Position numbers and translations under genes: made by a program. A stretch of DNA of 64,000 nt, taken from Bacillota bacterium. GTDB lineage: Bacteria > Bacillota > Clostridia > Acetivibrionales > DTU013. The DNA is taken from contig JAEWQC010000088.1 in the NCBI GenBank assembly GCA_023399355.1, positions 1 through 64,000 on the forward strand. The letters are read 5' to 3'. Positions 14,144 through 23,649 of the stretch are shown one piece after another. Below the pieces are notes generated by a model. That model had not been told where the DNA came from and did not search any database. It saw only the letters and a program-made list of their open reading frames with translations. Within the stretch, counting starts at the first letter, position 1, and every line of letters starts with the position of its first letter.

Positions 14144-16429
14144 ATGCCTGCTATCAATCATCCGGCTTATGCTGAAGAACTTGAAAGATGTAAGAATACA
14201 CTCTGGGATGTAGATAAAAGTCTTGAAAAGACACTGGCCAAAAAAGGGCATGTCGACAATGATCTTGAACGGGTGCGAAAACACTTCAATGCAGAGAACA
14301 GCCAGGATTACATCGATATCATCGTAAACAATCTGCTGCAGGGAAATATGGACGTAAAGCTGCGTAATCTTATGGCGGCAAAAAGCAGACCGTATTTCGC
14401 CAGAATCGATTTTTCCGAGAAATCCAGAATGGACACAGAAAAGCTCTATATCGGCAAAATGTCTCTGATCCGGGACGATGATCAGCAGTTAATTATTGTA
14501 GATTGGCGGGCACCGGTTGCCAATCTTTATTATGAAGGAAGGCTCGGTGATGCATCATACATGAGCCCGGACGGCAAGATTGAAGGGACTCTTAAATTGA
14601 AGAGGCAGTTCTCTATTGATCATGGCCAGCTAAATGAGATTTTTGATATAGACATTACCACCAATGATGAGTTCCTGCAGGGCTGCCTTGGTGCAAACGC
14701 AGACAGCAGACTCAAGGACATTGTATCAACCATACAGACGGAACAGAATGCGATCGTGCGTGCGGACATGTGGCGCCCGCTTATTGTTCAGGGCGCAGCA
14801 GGCAGCGGCAAGACGACGATTGCGCTGCATCGTATCGCCTACCTGATCTACAGCTATGAGAAGACCTTTACTCCGGAAAATTTTATGATCATCGCCCCCA
14901 ACAGACTGTTTTTGAACTATATTTCGGACGTTCTGCCGGAGCTTGGCGTTGAGAAGGTTCGCCAGACTACATTTGAAGAATTCTCTCAAGACCTGGCAGG
15001 CAGAAAATTCAAGCTGCGGGATGCGAACGAAAAACTGCTTTCCTTTGTCGATCATACACTAAAGGCGGAAGAGAAAAAGCGATTGTCTTTTGTGCGCAAA
15101 ACCTCGGAATTCAAAGCTTCCATGCATTTCAAAGAGGCACTGGATATTTATTTGAAGGTCATCGAAGAAAACTTCATCCCAAAAGAGGATTTCACGATAG
15201 GCCCAACGGTCATTTATAAATATGGCGAACTCAATGAACTATTCATAAAGCAATACAGTATGTGGCCAATTGCCAGAAGAGTCGATGAGATCAAAAAAAA
15301 TCTCAAGACCAGACTGCAGGTACGCAAACAAGCTATTGTGAACCAACTTCACGACGATTGCGACAAGAGGGTTGCTCTGCTCAAAGCGACAGTCCCGGAT
15401 GAAGACGAAAGGCAGCAGCTTGTTTCTCAGACAGTCATTCAGCGCGACTATGCCCTTGAGCATTCAGAAAACCTCGCAAAAAAGGCTGTTACGGAGTATA
15501 TCAAGAAAATATCAAAGCTGAGCCCATACGACTATTACAAGGATTTTATTAATGATCCCGTTATGTTCGATAAGGCTGCATCCAAATGGCTCGACGCAGA
15601 AAGTTCCGGTTTCGCCCGAAGCTATACTGCTGAAATGCTGAAGTCAGGTTATCTTGAAATAGAAGATCTGGCACCAATCATTTACCTGAAGTATTGTATT
15701 TATGGAATGGATGAAAAAATTCCGGTCAAACATGTAGTCATAGACGAAGCCCAGGACTTCAGCGCTTTCCAGATCTATGTCCTCAAGCGGATCATCAAGG
15801 ACAGCTCCTTCACCATACTTGGCGATCTGAACCAGGGAATCCATTCCTACAGAGGTATCAAGGACTGGAACGAGATCACGGAACATGTATTCAGTGATAG
15901 GAGAAATGAATTCCTGACACTTGAACAGAGCTACAGGACCACTGTTGAAATCATGGATGCAGCCAATATTGTACTTGACAAGGTAAGGGACAGGGAAGTC
16001 AATAAAGGCCGTCCTGTCATCCGGCACGGGGAAGAGGTTAAAATAACCCCAATGCCCGATACAAAAGCAATCCTTCATGAAATCGCACAGAACATCTCCG
16101 ACTTCAGAGCCCAATCCTATAAATCCGTTGCAGTGATCTGCAAGACGCTGAAGGAATGCAAGGATGTTCATACGGCACTTTCAAAACAGGTGGACGACAT
16201 TTCCCTCATCAACGGCAAGGAAGAAGTCTACAAAAGCGGTGTCGTGGTACTGCCGTCCTGTCTGGCAAAAGGCCTGGAGTTTGACGGAGTGCTTATCTTC
16301 AACGCAGATAGCTTGGGTTATACTGACGACGAATTGGATATAAAGCTGCTCTATGTCGCAATGACAAGACCGCTGCACAAGCTTTATATATACCACACCG
16401 GTGAGCTCACTCCGCTGTTGAAGCCATGA
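14144..16429 (+). CDS. UvrD/Rep-like superfamily 1 helicase, HelD type
   Basis: About 761 aa. An N-terminal coiled region (YAEELERCKNTLWDVDKSLEK) typical of HelD precedes the helicase core: Walker A IVQGAAGSGKTTIALHRIAY near residue 216, motif II VVIDEAQDFSAFQ, motif III ILGDLNQGIHSYRG, motif IV LEQSYRTT, and motif VI LYVAMTRPLHKLYIY. HelD proteins bind RNA polymerase and release stalled or idle enzyme from DNA. The internal ATG at 14144 is preferred because GGAGG lies upstream of it, though 11 bases away; ATG 14126 overlaps that site. Separate from the SNF2 gene by ~195 bp with its own leader. Confidence 0.88.
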   Translation: MPAINHPAYAEELERCKNTLWDVDKSLEKTLAKKGHVDNDLERVRKHFNAENSQDYIDIIVNNLLQGNMDVKLRNLMAAKSRPYFARIDFSEKSRMDTEKLYIGKMSLIRDDDQQLIIVDWRAPVANLYYEGRLGDASYMSPDGKIEGTLKLKRQFSIDHGQLNEIFDIDITTNDEFLQGCLGANADSRLKDIVSTIQTEQNAIVRADMWRPLIVQGAAGSGKTTIALHRIAYLIYSYEKTFTPENFMIIAPNRLFLNYISDVLPELGVEKVRQTTFEEFSQDLAGRKFKLRDANEKLLSFVDHTLKAEEKKRLSFVRKTSEFKASMHFKEALDIYLKVIEENFIPKEDFTIGPTVIYKYGELNELFIKQYSMWPIARRVDEIKKNLKTRLQVRKQAIVNQLHDDCDKRVALLKATVPDEDERQQLVSQTVIQRDYALEHSENLAKKAVTEYIKKISKLSPYDYYKDFINDPVMFDKAASKWLDAESSGFARSYTAEMLKSGYLEIEDLAPIIYLKYCIYGMDEKIPVKHVVIDEAQDFSAFQIYVLKRIIKDSSFTILGDLNQGIHSYRGIKDWNEITEHVFSDRRNEFLTLEQSYRTTVEIMDAANIVLDKVRDREVNKGRPVIRHGEEVKITPMPDTKAILHEIAQNISDFRAQSYKSVAVICKTLKECKDVHTALSKQVDDISLINGKEEVYKSGVVVLPSCLAKGLEFDGVLIFNADSLGYTDDELDIKLLYVAMTRPLHKLYIYHTGELTPLLKP

Positions 16430-16559
16430 TAGGAAATGATTCTTGAATATGAATCAAAAAATAAAAAAGAAAAGTTTCTGCTTAAAAATCTCCTGAAATG
16501 TTATATAATATAAGGATATGGTTATGCTGCCCATAAAATCGGCATCATAATATGGTAAA

Positions 16560-16588
16560 TTGCACTGCCGTATAAACAGGCAGTGCAA
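16560..16588 (+). promoter_or_regulatory. Perfect 10-bp stem hairpin in the leader of the SNF2 gene
   Basis: TTGCACTGCC-GTATAAACA-GGCAGTGCAA lies 36 bp before the ATG and ~50 bp after a TATAAT (16504-16509), so it should be in the 5' untranslated RNA. There is no T tract, so it is not a simple terminator. An operator or RNA-stability element is possible. Confidence 0.5.
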
Positions 16589-16624
16589 ATAGAAAAAACG
16601 GGATAGGATTTTCAGGAGACAAGC

Positions 16625-19600
16625 ATGTTTGATATAACCGATGAGAGTATATGGGCCAAAACGCTTCAGGCCGAATACAGTGCAGGCCAGGAATACTATA
16701 AAAACAGGCGGATAAAGTCCGTGCAGTTCAACCAGGAGAAACGCATGTTTACCTCCACTGTACTGGGAGCCAGGCTCTATACCCAGCACCTTGGGTTCGA
16801 CTCTTCCGGTAAGCTTACAGAATCAGACTGCACCTGCCCTGCCGGCAATGACGGCTGGGGCTGCTGCAAACACATGGTTGCCGTATTACTGCTGATCCAG
16901 GAGAAGGACAGTCAGGGTTTCTTTAGGGAGCTTCGCTTCAGGCAGGCCGCGAAGGATATCTTCAATTTCTTCGGTGACAGGCAGCTTGCTGTCAAATCTA
17001 CAGTTTTTCTTGAACCAATTTTCGAACTGACAAAATCAAGGGATTCTAACAGGGTCGGGCTTCCGGCTTTGAAGCTTCGTATAGGCCAGGAAAGGTTATA
17101 TATTGTCAAGGATGTCAAAAGACTTCTGTACTGCCTTGAAAACAACATGGAACTGAACTTTGGAAAAAAGTTCACACTCGTTCCTGCCAGGCACGAATTC
17201 AAAGGACGCGATCTTAAACTGATCAATATGCTCAGGGAGATCTATGAGACTGAAAAGCTGATGGAGAGGCTTTCAGGAGGAGGCCGTGAATCAAGTGTCT
17301 TCCCGGAGGGCAGGGTGTGTCTGACCGACAGTGCATTGAAGCATTTCTTTGAGATCTATACCGGAACGCCCTTCAAAGCCGAAATTCTCGAAAATGAACA
17401 TGAAGCCGTCAATATCAGGACGGAAGACATCCCGGTAAATTTCCTGCTTTCGAATGAAGGTCCGGATCTTCTGCTTAGTATTGATTTCGAAGGTTCCCTG
17501 CTGCCGCTTACCGACAGCGGAGAATATTTCTACTCGGGTGGAGACATTTTTCATGTCTCGCAGCAGCAAAGCGAATACCTGAAGCCTTTCTATCTTGCAA
17601 TTATGTATCAGAAAGGCCGCAAGCTGCGATTTATCAAAGAGGATAAGCAGAGGTTCGTATCAGAAATACTGCCGTTTGCCGAGAAGGCAGGAAAGCTTGT
17701 CATAACGGAGCAGGTTCAGTCTACTATAGAAAAACTGCCTTTGGAAGCCGAAGTATATCTTGACCGCGATGGCTCCGATATTCTTGCCGATGTCAGGTTC
17801 ATCTATGGAGAACAGGTCGTCAATCCCTTTCTACCCCGCATAAAGGCACCCGCCTCTGCAGAAAAGTTGTTGATCCGTGAGATAGATAACGAGGAGGCGA
17901 TTCTTGATATCCTTGGAATGGCTGATTTCAAGGTAAAGGAAGGCAAAGTACATCTCTCCGGCGATGATAATATCTATGAGTTTGTTTTCAAACTGGTTCC
18001 TCTTCTGCAGGAGCATGCTTCGGTCTTTTACTCTGAAAACCTGAAGAATATGAAGCTGAAAGCCTCCATGTCCTTCTCGGCACGTTTCAGGCTGAATACG
18101 GATTCAAATATGCTGGAGTTCGGCTTTAACGCAGAAGGCATCGACCGCTCCGAGCTTGCGGATATCATAGCCTCCCTCTTGAAAAAGAAGAAGTATTACC
18201 AGCTTAAAAACGGCAGCTTTATCAATCTGGATTCGAAAGAATTCACACAGTTGAACGATTTTATTGAAAAGCTGGATGTGGCGCCCCAGCAGCTGGAAAA
18301 TGAATTTATAGAAATACCGCGTTTCAGGGCTGCCTATCTTGACCAGAACATCCGGGAATCCGGCATTCACAATATCGAAAGAAATGCAGCTTTCAAAGAA
18401 TTTGTCCAGAACATACGGGAGCCTGAGGACATGTCCTTCTCACTGCCATCCGGTCTGAGAGGAACGCTCCGGGACTACCAGAAATTTGGATTCAAATGGT
18501 TGAAGACTCTTGAGTTCTATAAACTTGGGGGTATTCTCGCAGACGATATGGGCCTTGGGAAAACCATTCAGCTGATTGCTCTGCTATTATCTTCAAAACT
18601 GGAGAGAGGTCCCTCACCATCACTTGTAGTTGTGCCGACTTCACTGGTATTTAACTGGTGTGCGGAGCTTGATAAATTCGCACCCGGCTTGAAATATACC
18701 GCCATTATGGGAAACAAGGAGGAACGTCTCAGATTGATTGGCAACTCGTCTGATTACGATGTGATCATAACCTCCTACCCGCTTATCAGAAGAGATATTG
18801 AACAATATCTGGTTCAAACCTTCAGATATTGCATCATTGATGAGGCACAGCACATAAAAAATCCTGCTTCAAGAAATGCAAAGTCCGTAAAGGAAATAAA
18901 GGCGGAGACCCGGTTTGCACTCACTGGCACCCCAATGGAAAACAACCTCTATGAGCTGTGGTCAATTTTTGATTTCGTCCTGCCAGGATACCTCTTCTCT
19001 TATGAAAAGTTCAATGAGAAGTATGTCCAGCCTTCCTCGGGAGAAGATGGAAGTATGGCACTCAAAGACCTTGGCAGGCAAATCAGGCCCTTTATATTAA
19101 GAAGGCTTAAGAAGGAAGTGCTCCATGAGCTGCCTGAAAAGATAGAGAATACAATGCTTGCAGATCTGACCGAGGAACAGAAGAAGCTATACCTGGCATA
19201 CCTGCATGATATCAAGGGCGAACTGACCAAAGAAATTGCCGAAGCCGGTTTTGAAAAGAGCAGGATCAAGATCCTTGCCGCATTAACAAGGCTAAGGCAG
19301 TTATGCTGTCACCCCGCCTTGTTTGTTGAGGATTATCAGGGTGAAAGCGGAAAGATGCAGCTTTTGGAGGAGATACTGCAGGAATCCATAGAAGGAGGCC
19401 ACAGAATACTCCTTTTCTCACAATTTACAGGGATGCTGCAGCTTGTAAAAAAGAGGCTTGAGGCACTTAAAATCACCCACCTTTATCTGGACGGCTCAAC
19501 TCCGGTCACTGAAAGAGGGTATCTGGTCAATTCCTTTAACGAAGGCCTTGGAAAAGTATTTCTTATTTCCCTTAAAGCAGGCGGAACCGGCCTGAACCTG

Positions 19601-19855
19601 ACTGGAGCCGACACTGTCATCCATTACGATCCATGGTGGAACCCTGCGGTGGAGGATCAGGCTACAGACCGTTCTTATCGCATAGGGCAGAAGAAATCGG
19701 TATATGTTATGAAGCTTGTTGCAAGAGGTACCATTGAAGAAAAAATACTCGCACTTCAGGATAAGAAGCGTGTGTTGATTGATGCTGTCATACAGCCTGG
19801 CGAGACCCTGCTCTCCAAGATGACCCAGGATGAGCTCCAGGCCTTATTCGACTAA
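16625..19855 (+). CDS. SWIM zinc-finger SNF2-family helicase
   Basis: 1076 aa. The SWIM motif CTCPAGNDGWGCCKHMVAVL lies near residue 60 (CxC...CxH zinc ligands), followed by a ~500-residue bacterial SNF2-associated region. The SNF2 ATPase is in the C-terminal half: DDMGLGKTIQLIALL (motif I), IIDEAQHIKN (II), LTGTPMENNLYELWSIFDF (III), LLFSQFTGML (IV), SLKAGGTGLNLTGADTVIHY (V) and QATDRSYRIGQ (VI). These proteins translocate on double-stranded DNA; the bacterial role is poorly known. ATG 16625 follows CAGGAG. Length and order are usual for clostridial homologues. Some SNF2 genes belong to defence systems, but no partner gene is seen here. Confidence 0.92.
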   Translation: MFDITDESIWAKTLQAEYSAGQEYYKNRRIKSVQFNQEKRMFTSTVLGARLYTQHLGFDSSGKLTESDCTCPAGNDGWGCCKHMVAVLLLIQEKDSQGFFRELRFRQAAKDIFNFFGDRQLAVKSTVFLEPIFELTKSRDSNRVGLPALKLRIGQERLYIVKDVKRLLYCLENNMELNFGKKFTLVPARHEFKGRDLKLINMLREIYETEKLMERLSGGGRESSVFPEGRVCLTDSALKHFFEIYTGTPFKAEILENEHEAVNIRTEDIPVNFLLSNEGPDLLLSIDFEGSLLPLTDSGEYFYSGGDIFHVSQQQSEYLKPFYLAIMYQKGRKLRFIKEDKQRFVSEILPFAEKAGKLVITEQVQSTIEKLPLEAEVYLDRDGSDILADVRFIYGEQVVNPFLPRIKAPASAEKLLIREIDNEEAILDILGMADFKVKEGKVHLSGDDNIYEFVFKLVPLLQEHASVFYSENLKNMKLKASMSFSARFRLNTDSNMLEFGFNAEGIDRSELADIIASLLKKKKYYQLKNGSFINLDSKEFTQLNDFIEKLDVAPQQLENEFIEIPRFRAAYLDQNIRESGIHNIERNAAFKEFVQNIREPEDMSFSLPSGLRGTLRDYQKFGFKWLKTLEFYKLGGILADDMGLGKTIQLIALLLSSKLERGPSPSLVVVPTSLVFNWCAELDKFAPGLKYTAIMGNKEERLRLIGNSSDYDVIITSYPLIRRDIEQYLVQTFRYCIIDEAQHIKNPASRNAKSVKEIKAETRFALTGTPMENNLYELWSIFDFVLPGYLFSYEKFNEKYVQPSSGEDGSMALKDLGRQIRPFILRRLKKEVLHELPEKIENTMLADLTEEQKKLYLAYLHDIKGELTKEIAEAGFEKSRIKILAALTRLRQLCCHPALFVEDYQGESGKMQLLEEILQESIEGGHRILLFSQFTGMLQLVKKRLEALKITHLYLDGSTPVTERGYLVNSFNEGLGKVFLISLKAGGTGLNLTGADTVIHYDPWWNPAVEDQATDRSYRIGQKKSVYVMKLVARGTIEEKILALQDKKRVLIDAVIQPGETLLSKMTQDELQALFD

Positions 19856-19876
19856 AATCCAAGATAGAATTTAAAA

Positions 19877-20154
19877 AGGGGACGGCTCTTGGCATGAATT
19901 TCGTCCGCCCCCCTTGAAGTTTACTTTTTGAATTTTTCTCCTTAAAGTCTACTCTTTGAACTTTACTCCTTAATTCACTCTTTGAACTTTACTCCTTGAA
20001 CTTTACTCCTTGAACTTCACTCTTTGAACTTCACTCCTTGAATTTCACTCCTTGAACTTTACTCCTTGAATTTCACTCCTTGAACTTTACTCTTTGAACT
20101 TTACTCCTTGAACTTTACTCTTTGAACTTTACTCTTTGAAGTCGTTCCCGTCTT
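19877..20154. repeat. Decayed GGGGACGG hairpin followed by a ~15-bp tandem array
   Basis: AGGGGACGG and TTCGTCCGCCCC (19877-19913) form an imperfect hairpin of the same kind as at 644-720. From 19914 to about 20154 follow roughly 16 units of TTTGAACTTTACTCC with variants (TTGAATTTCACTCC, TTGAACTTCACTCT). The array fills the gap between the convergent SNF2 and ABC permease genes and abuts the right arm of the hairpin, exactly as in the first locus. Confidence 0.8.
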
Positions 20155-20163
20155 ACAACTCTG

Positions 20164-21309
20164 CTATACAAACTTCTGCATGTTGTTGGTTCTGGCGAAA
20201 CGGTAAACGGCTATGAGGATCAGCGCTGCTGCAAAGGCAGCAAGGATCAGAAGGTTCATGTAAATATCGCTTGGCTTTCCACCGGTCTGCAGTTTGTCAA
20301 TTGCATTCATCGCCCAGCGCTGGGGAACGAAGTATCCTATTTTCTGCATGATATCCGGCATCTGACGTATATCCCAGAAGCAACCGCCCAGCATGCAGGT
20401 CGGTGTCATGATCAGCGTACTTAAAGTGCTTGCCATATAGGAAGAGCTTGAAAATGCCGTTACAACCAGCCCTACTCCAATAGCAACAAGTCCGAACATC
20501 AGAAGGATGATAAACATTGCTACGTCATCTATACCGCTATTAATCCTGAAAATATATTTCATGGAGACCTGTATCATTAATATCTGTGCGATCACCACAA
20601 GAAGACTTGTTATGGCATTGCCGGCAATATACTGCCTCGCATTAACCGGTGCAGAACATATTCTGTGATAGGTTCTGTCTCTTTTCTCTTTGAGTATAAT
20701 CATGCTTATCAAGCTGGCGCCGGCCATGAGAAACATGATCAGAAACCCTATACTTGCCTGTGCCATGTTTTTGCCGGTCACTTCATCCTTAAGCTTCACG
20801 ACTGTCAGTCTGGCAGGGTTCGACTTATATTGGCCATACATCTTATCAAAGGAAGCCCTGTTTCCACCTGCTGCTGCAGAAAGCTTATAAAGTATATCCA
20901 TATAGTTGTTCAGACTCTGCTTGATCCAGACTGTAGTCTCCTGACCTTTAACAGATACTACTTCGAGTTTTTCGGGGTTTCCCTTGTATATGCTTTCCGT
21001 ATAACCCGACGGTATTTCAACAACTGCATCAAGGTCCATATTCAGTAGTCTGCCGGATAATTCCTCCTTACTTACGTCTGATATCACGAAGTTTTCGGTC
21101 TCCTGCATGGATGCCTTCAAATCCTGAGAAAAAACGCCCGTATCGTCATTTACGACTCCGATCCTCAGAACAGTACTTCCTGCATTGCCGTAAATTAACA
21201 GTGATACAAACACACCCACCAGCGGGAGAAATAAATATACAATGATATTGCCTTTCTTTCTGAACGTTACCTTAAGAATATTGGCTATGATCAATAACAT
21301 ATTATGCAT
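20164..21309 (-). CDS. ABC-2 type transporter permease (second of two)
   Basis: 381 aa with one N-terminal membrane helix, a ~150-residue extracytoplasmic loop and five C-terminal helices, the layout of ABC-2 exporter permeases (YhgE/Pip-like). The motif GGCFWDIRQMPDIMQKIGYF near the C-terminus is typical. The start ATG 21309 overlaps the stop of the upstream permease gene by eight bases, showing translational coupling. With the ATPase at 22464 it forms a complete exporter; substrate unknown (drugs, peptides or lipids are usual). Confidence 0.88.
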   Translation of the reverse strand: MHNMLLIIANILKVTFRKKGNIIVYLFLPLVGVFVSLLIYGNAGSTVLRIGVVNDDTGVFSQDLKASMQETENFVISDVSKEELSGRLLNMDLDAVVEIPSGYTESIYKGNPEKLEVVSVKGQETTVWIKQSLNNYMDILYKLSAAAGGNRASFDKMYGQYKSNPARLTVVKLKDEVTGKNMAQASIGFLIMFLMAGASLISMIILKEKRDRTYHRICSAPVNARQYIAGNAITSLLVVIAQILMIQVSMKYIFRINSGIDDVAMFIILLMFGLVAIGVGLVVTAFSSSSYMASTLSTLIMTPTCMLGGCFWDIRQMPDIMQKIGYFVPQRWAMNAIDKLQTGGKPSDIYMNLLILAAFAAALILIAVYRFARTNNMQKFV

Positions 21310-22447
21310 ACTTTCCAGTCCCCTTTCTTGAGAACAGTGCAGATATCAGGATAAATACCGCAGCAATTGCCAGATTTATGACAACCGATGTGAGCAGCGC
21401 CGAATAATCCTTGTCATATATCATCTTGAGCAATGCCGTGTTCGCCCATTTTACCGGTGATATGTTTGAAATATTCGTCAATGAATTCCCAATTACTGAG
21501 AGCGGTACATAACCTCCCCCAAGGAAAACGATGACCGGGATGATCGTGTTCAGAATCCCATTGGCAGCATCCCCATTCTTGAAAAGATACGCAAGCCCGA
21601 CACCCAGACTTACCGACATGATTGAATAGGATAGCAGAAGCAGTGAGACAGACAGCAGGTCTTCCCCCCAATATGCTTTCAGGATGAATTTACTGAACAA
21701 TATAACCGCAAGTCCTTGCGCCAGTGTTACTATAATACATCCAAGCACTTTGCCCATTAAAAATTCATATCTTTTAACCGGAGCACAGAGAATCCGGCCT
21801 GCAGTCATATCTTCCATATCGTTCTTGACACTCCAGAAGCCTGTCATCGAAGCATATAGAATGATCATTGTCATCATGGTGATGGCATAATAGTCCAGGG
21901 AGCCCGGTTGTCTTTTCTGATCAAGTGATTTTAATGATACGAAGTCCCCATGACTTTTCATCTGCGGCAGTGCAAAAGCTGCCGGGTTATTGGCCCCAAT
22001 CGAACCCGTTGCCTTGTAAGTCATCATAAAGCTGTTCAAAGCACTCTCCAGGATGACTGACTTGTATCCTCCATATTTTTCATTACCGTAAAGTTTTATT
22101 TCCTGCAGATTATCGGATACATGAACATATCCTGTATATTGATATCCCTGCACACTCTTCATACCGGCTTTTATATCCTCGGTTTTTTCAAATTTAAAAC
22201 CGACATTTTCAGTCAGTTCTTTCCTGAAACTATTGAAGGCATCTGTCATGCTATGGTTGTTCACATTTAGATCTTCCGAATAAAGGACCTTTACTTCCCC
22301 GATCTTAACAGGTTTGTCGAAGGAGCCTGAAAATGCAGCCCCCAGTATGATGATCAGAACGATTGGGAAAAGAACCATCATCATATTTGCTTTAAAATTT
22401 CTTCTATTAATTCTAAATTCCTTTAGTACCAATTTTACAATATTCAT
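21302..22447 (-). CDS. ABC-2 type transporter permease (first of two)
   Basis: 381 aa, same topology as its neighbour: helix near the N-terminus (MVLFPIVLIIILGAAF), a long loop to ~residue 190, then helices starting YYAITMMTMIILYASM. Near the end it has VFLGGGYVPLSVIGNS, matching the paralogue's position. It is encoded between the ATPase gene (17-bp gap) and the second permease (overlap). The two permeases probably form a heterodimer. Confidence 0.88.
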   Translation of the reverse strand: MNIVKLVLKEFRINRRNFKANMMMVLFPIVLIIILGAAFSGSFDKPVKIGEVKVLYSEDLNVNNHSMTDAFNSFRKELTENVGFKFEKTEDIKAGMKSVQGYQYTGYVHVSDNLQEIKLYGNEKYGGYKSVILESALNSFMMTYKATGSIGANNPAAFALPQMKSHGDFVSLKSLDQKRQPGSLDYYAITMMTMIILYASMTGFWSVKNDMEDMTAGRILCAPVKRYEFLMGKVLGCIIVTLAQGLAVILFSKFILKAYWGEDLLSVSLLLLSYSIMSVSLGVGLAYLFKNGDAANGILNTIIPVIVFLGGGYVPLSVIGNSLTNISNISPVKWANTALLKMIYDKDYSALLTSVVINLAIAAVFILISALFSRKGTGKYA

Positions 22448-22463
22448 TCTGCCACCCCCCCCC

Positions 22464-23402
22464 TTAGTCCCTCAGCCGTCTGCCGGTCAGCGACAGAAAT
22501 ACCGTTTCAAGATCCGGCGTCTTGCTCTCAACGCTCTTGATGGAAAACCTGTTTGAAGTAAAATAATGGATGATGCTGTCGAGATTACTTACTTCACGGG
22601 CACTCGAGATTTTAATAATATCCTCTTCTATCTCAATTCCACTGACTCCAGGGATTTCATTGATCTTCTCCTCACTGATCCTCGAAATCGAATCCCCGAC
22701 AGAGATCCATACGATATTTCTGTCATTGATCATATTCTTGAGCTCTTCACCGGTTCCAAGTGCGATCACTTTGCCGTGATCCATGATTGCCACGCGTGTA
22801 CAGATGGCTTCGACCTCCTCCATGTAATGGCTTGTGTAGATGATAGTGCTGCCAAGCTCATTGAGTTTTTTAACCGATTCCAGGATGTGATTCCTCGACT
22901 GCGGGTCGATGCCTACCGTAGGCTCATCCATGATGATCAGCTTGGGCTTGTGGGCTATGGCACAGGCTATGTTGAGCCTTCTCTTCATCCCCCCCGAAAA
23001 ACTCTTCGGGAAACCTTTCGCCTTATCGGAAAGGCCTGTAAATTCAAGCGCCTCATATGCGGCTGCCTCAAGCTCCTTCCCTTTTAAGCCATAAAGACTT
23101 GCAAAGAATTTAACATTCTCCAGGCTTGTCAGGTCCTCATAGATTGCAATTTCCTGTGGGACGATTCCGATATTGCGCTTGGTGATCAAAGCATCCTTTC
23201 TCACGTCCTTGTCCAGGATGGTAATATTCCCCTTATCACTGAACAGAAGGCCTGTGATCATATTGATGGCTGTACTTTTTCCTGCTCCGTTCGGGCCAAG
23301 CAGACCAAATATCTCACCCTCTTCAATATTGAGGGTCATTTTGTCAACAGCAGTCAGATCTCCAAAATTCTTCGTGACTTCCTTTATACTTATAATACTC
23401 AT
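22464..23402 (-). CDS. ABC transporter ATP-binding protein
   Basis: About 312 aa. Walker A GLLGPNGAGKST, Q-loop IVPQEIAIYEDLT, signature FSGGMKRRLNIA, Walker B LIIMDEPTVGIDPQSR and the switch His in TSHYMEEVE are all intact. The C-terminal ~90 residues are the extra domain seen in DrrA/CcmA-like exporters. ATG 23402 is six bases after GGAGAG; a TTG at 23408 is the longer option. First gene of the exporter operon. A NarL-type two-component pair lies 1.5 kb away on the same strand and could control it, though an opposite-strand gene intervenes. Confidence 0.92.
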   Translation of the reverse strand: MSIISIKEVTKNFGDLTAVDKMTLNIEEGEIFGLLGPNGAGKSTAINMITGLLFSDKGNITILDKDVRKDALITKRNIGIVPQEIAIYEDLTSLENVKFFASLYGLKGKELEAAAYEALEFTGLSDKAKGFPKSFSGGMKRRLNIACAIAHKPKLIIMDEPTVGIDPQSRNHILESVKKLNELGSTIIYTSHYMEEVEAICTRVAIMDHGKVIALGTGEELKNMINDRNIVWISVGDSISRISEEKINEIPGVSGIEIEEDIIKISSAREVSNLDSIIHYFTSNRFSIKSVESKTPDLETVFLSLTGRRLRD

Positions 23403-23649
23403 ATTCAACTCTCCTTTACATCATTCAGCTCTACTTCATTATAGAAGAGCCGGCCAACATCCGTAAGTACGAAAGGTCATTGTTTGATATGACTAAAGTC
23501 ATATGGGAAATTAATAAAAAATGTTCCTATTGCAGTATCAAATGATATAGAATATATACAGAATCTAAAATAACTACGCCACATGCCGGAAGCATATAGC
23601 CCGCAAAAGATATGCCATCCCGGAAGCAGTGTGCACTGGAGGATTAGAA

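Noticed and set aside
16625..19855. SNF2 gene as part of a DISARM-like defence system
   Set aside because: No methyltransferase, PLD or DUF1998 partner is adjacent; the SWIM-SNF2 type is usually chromosomal.
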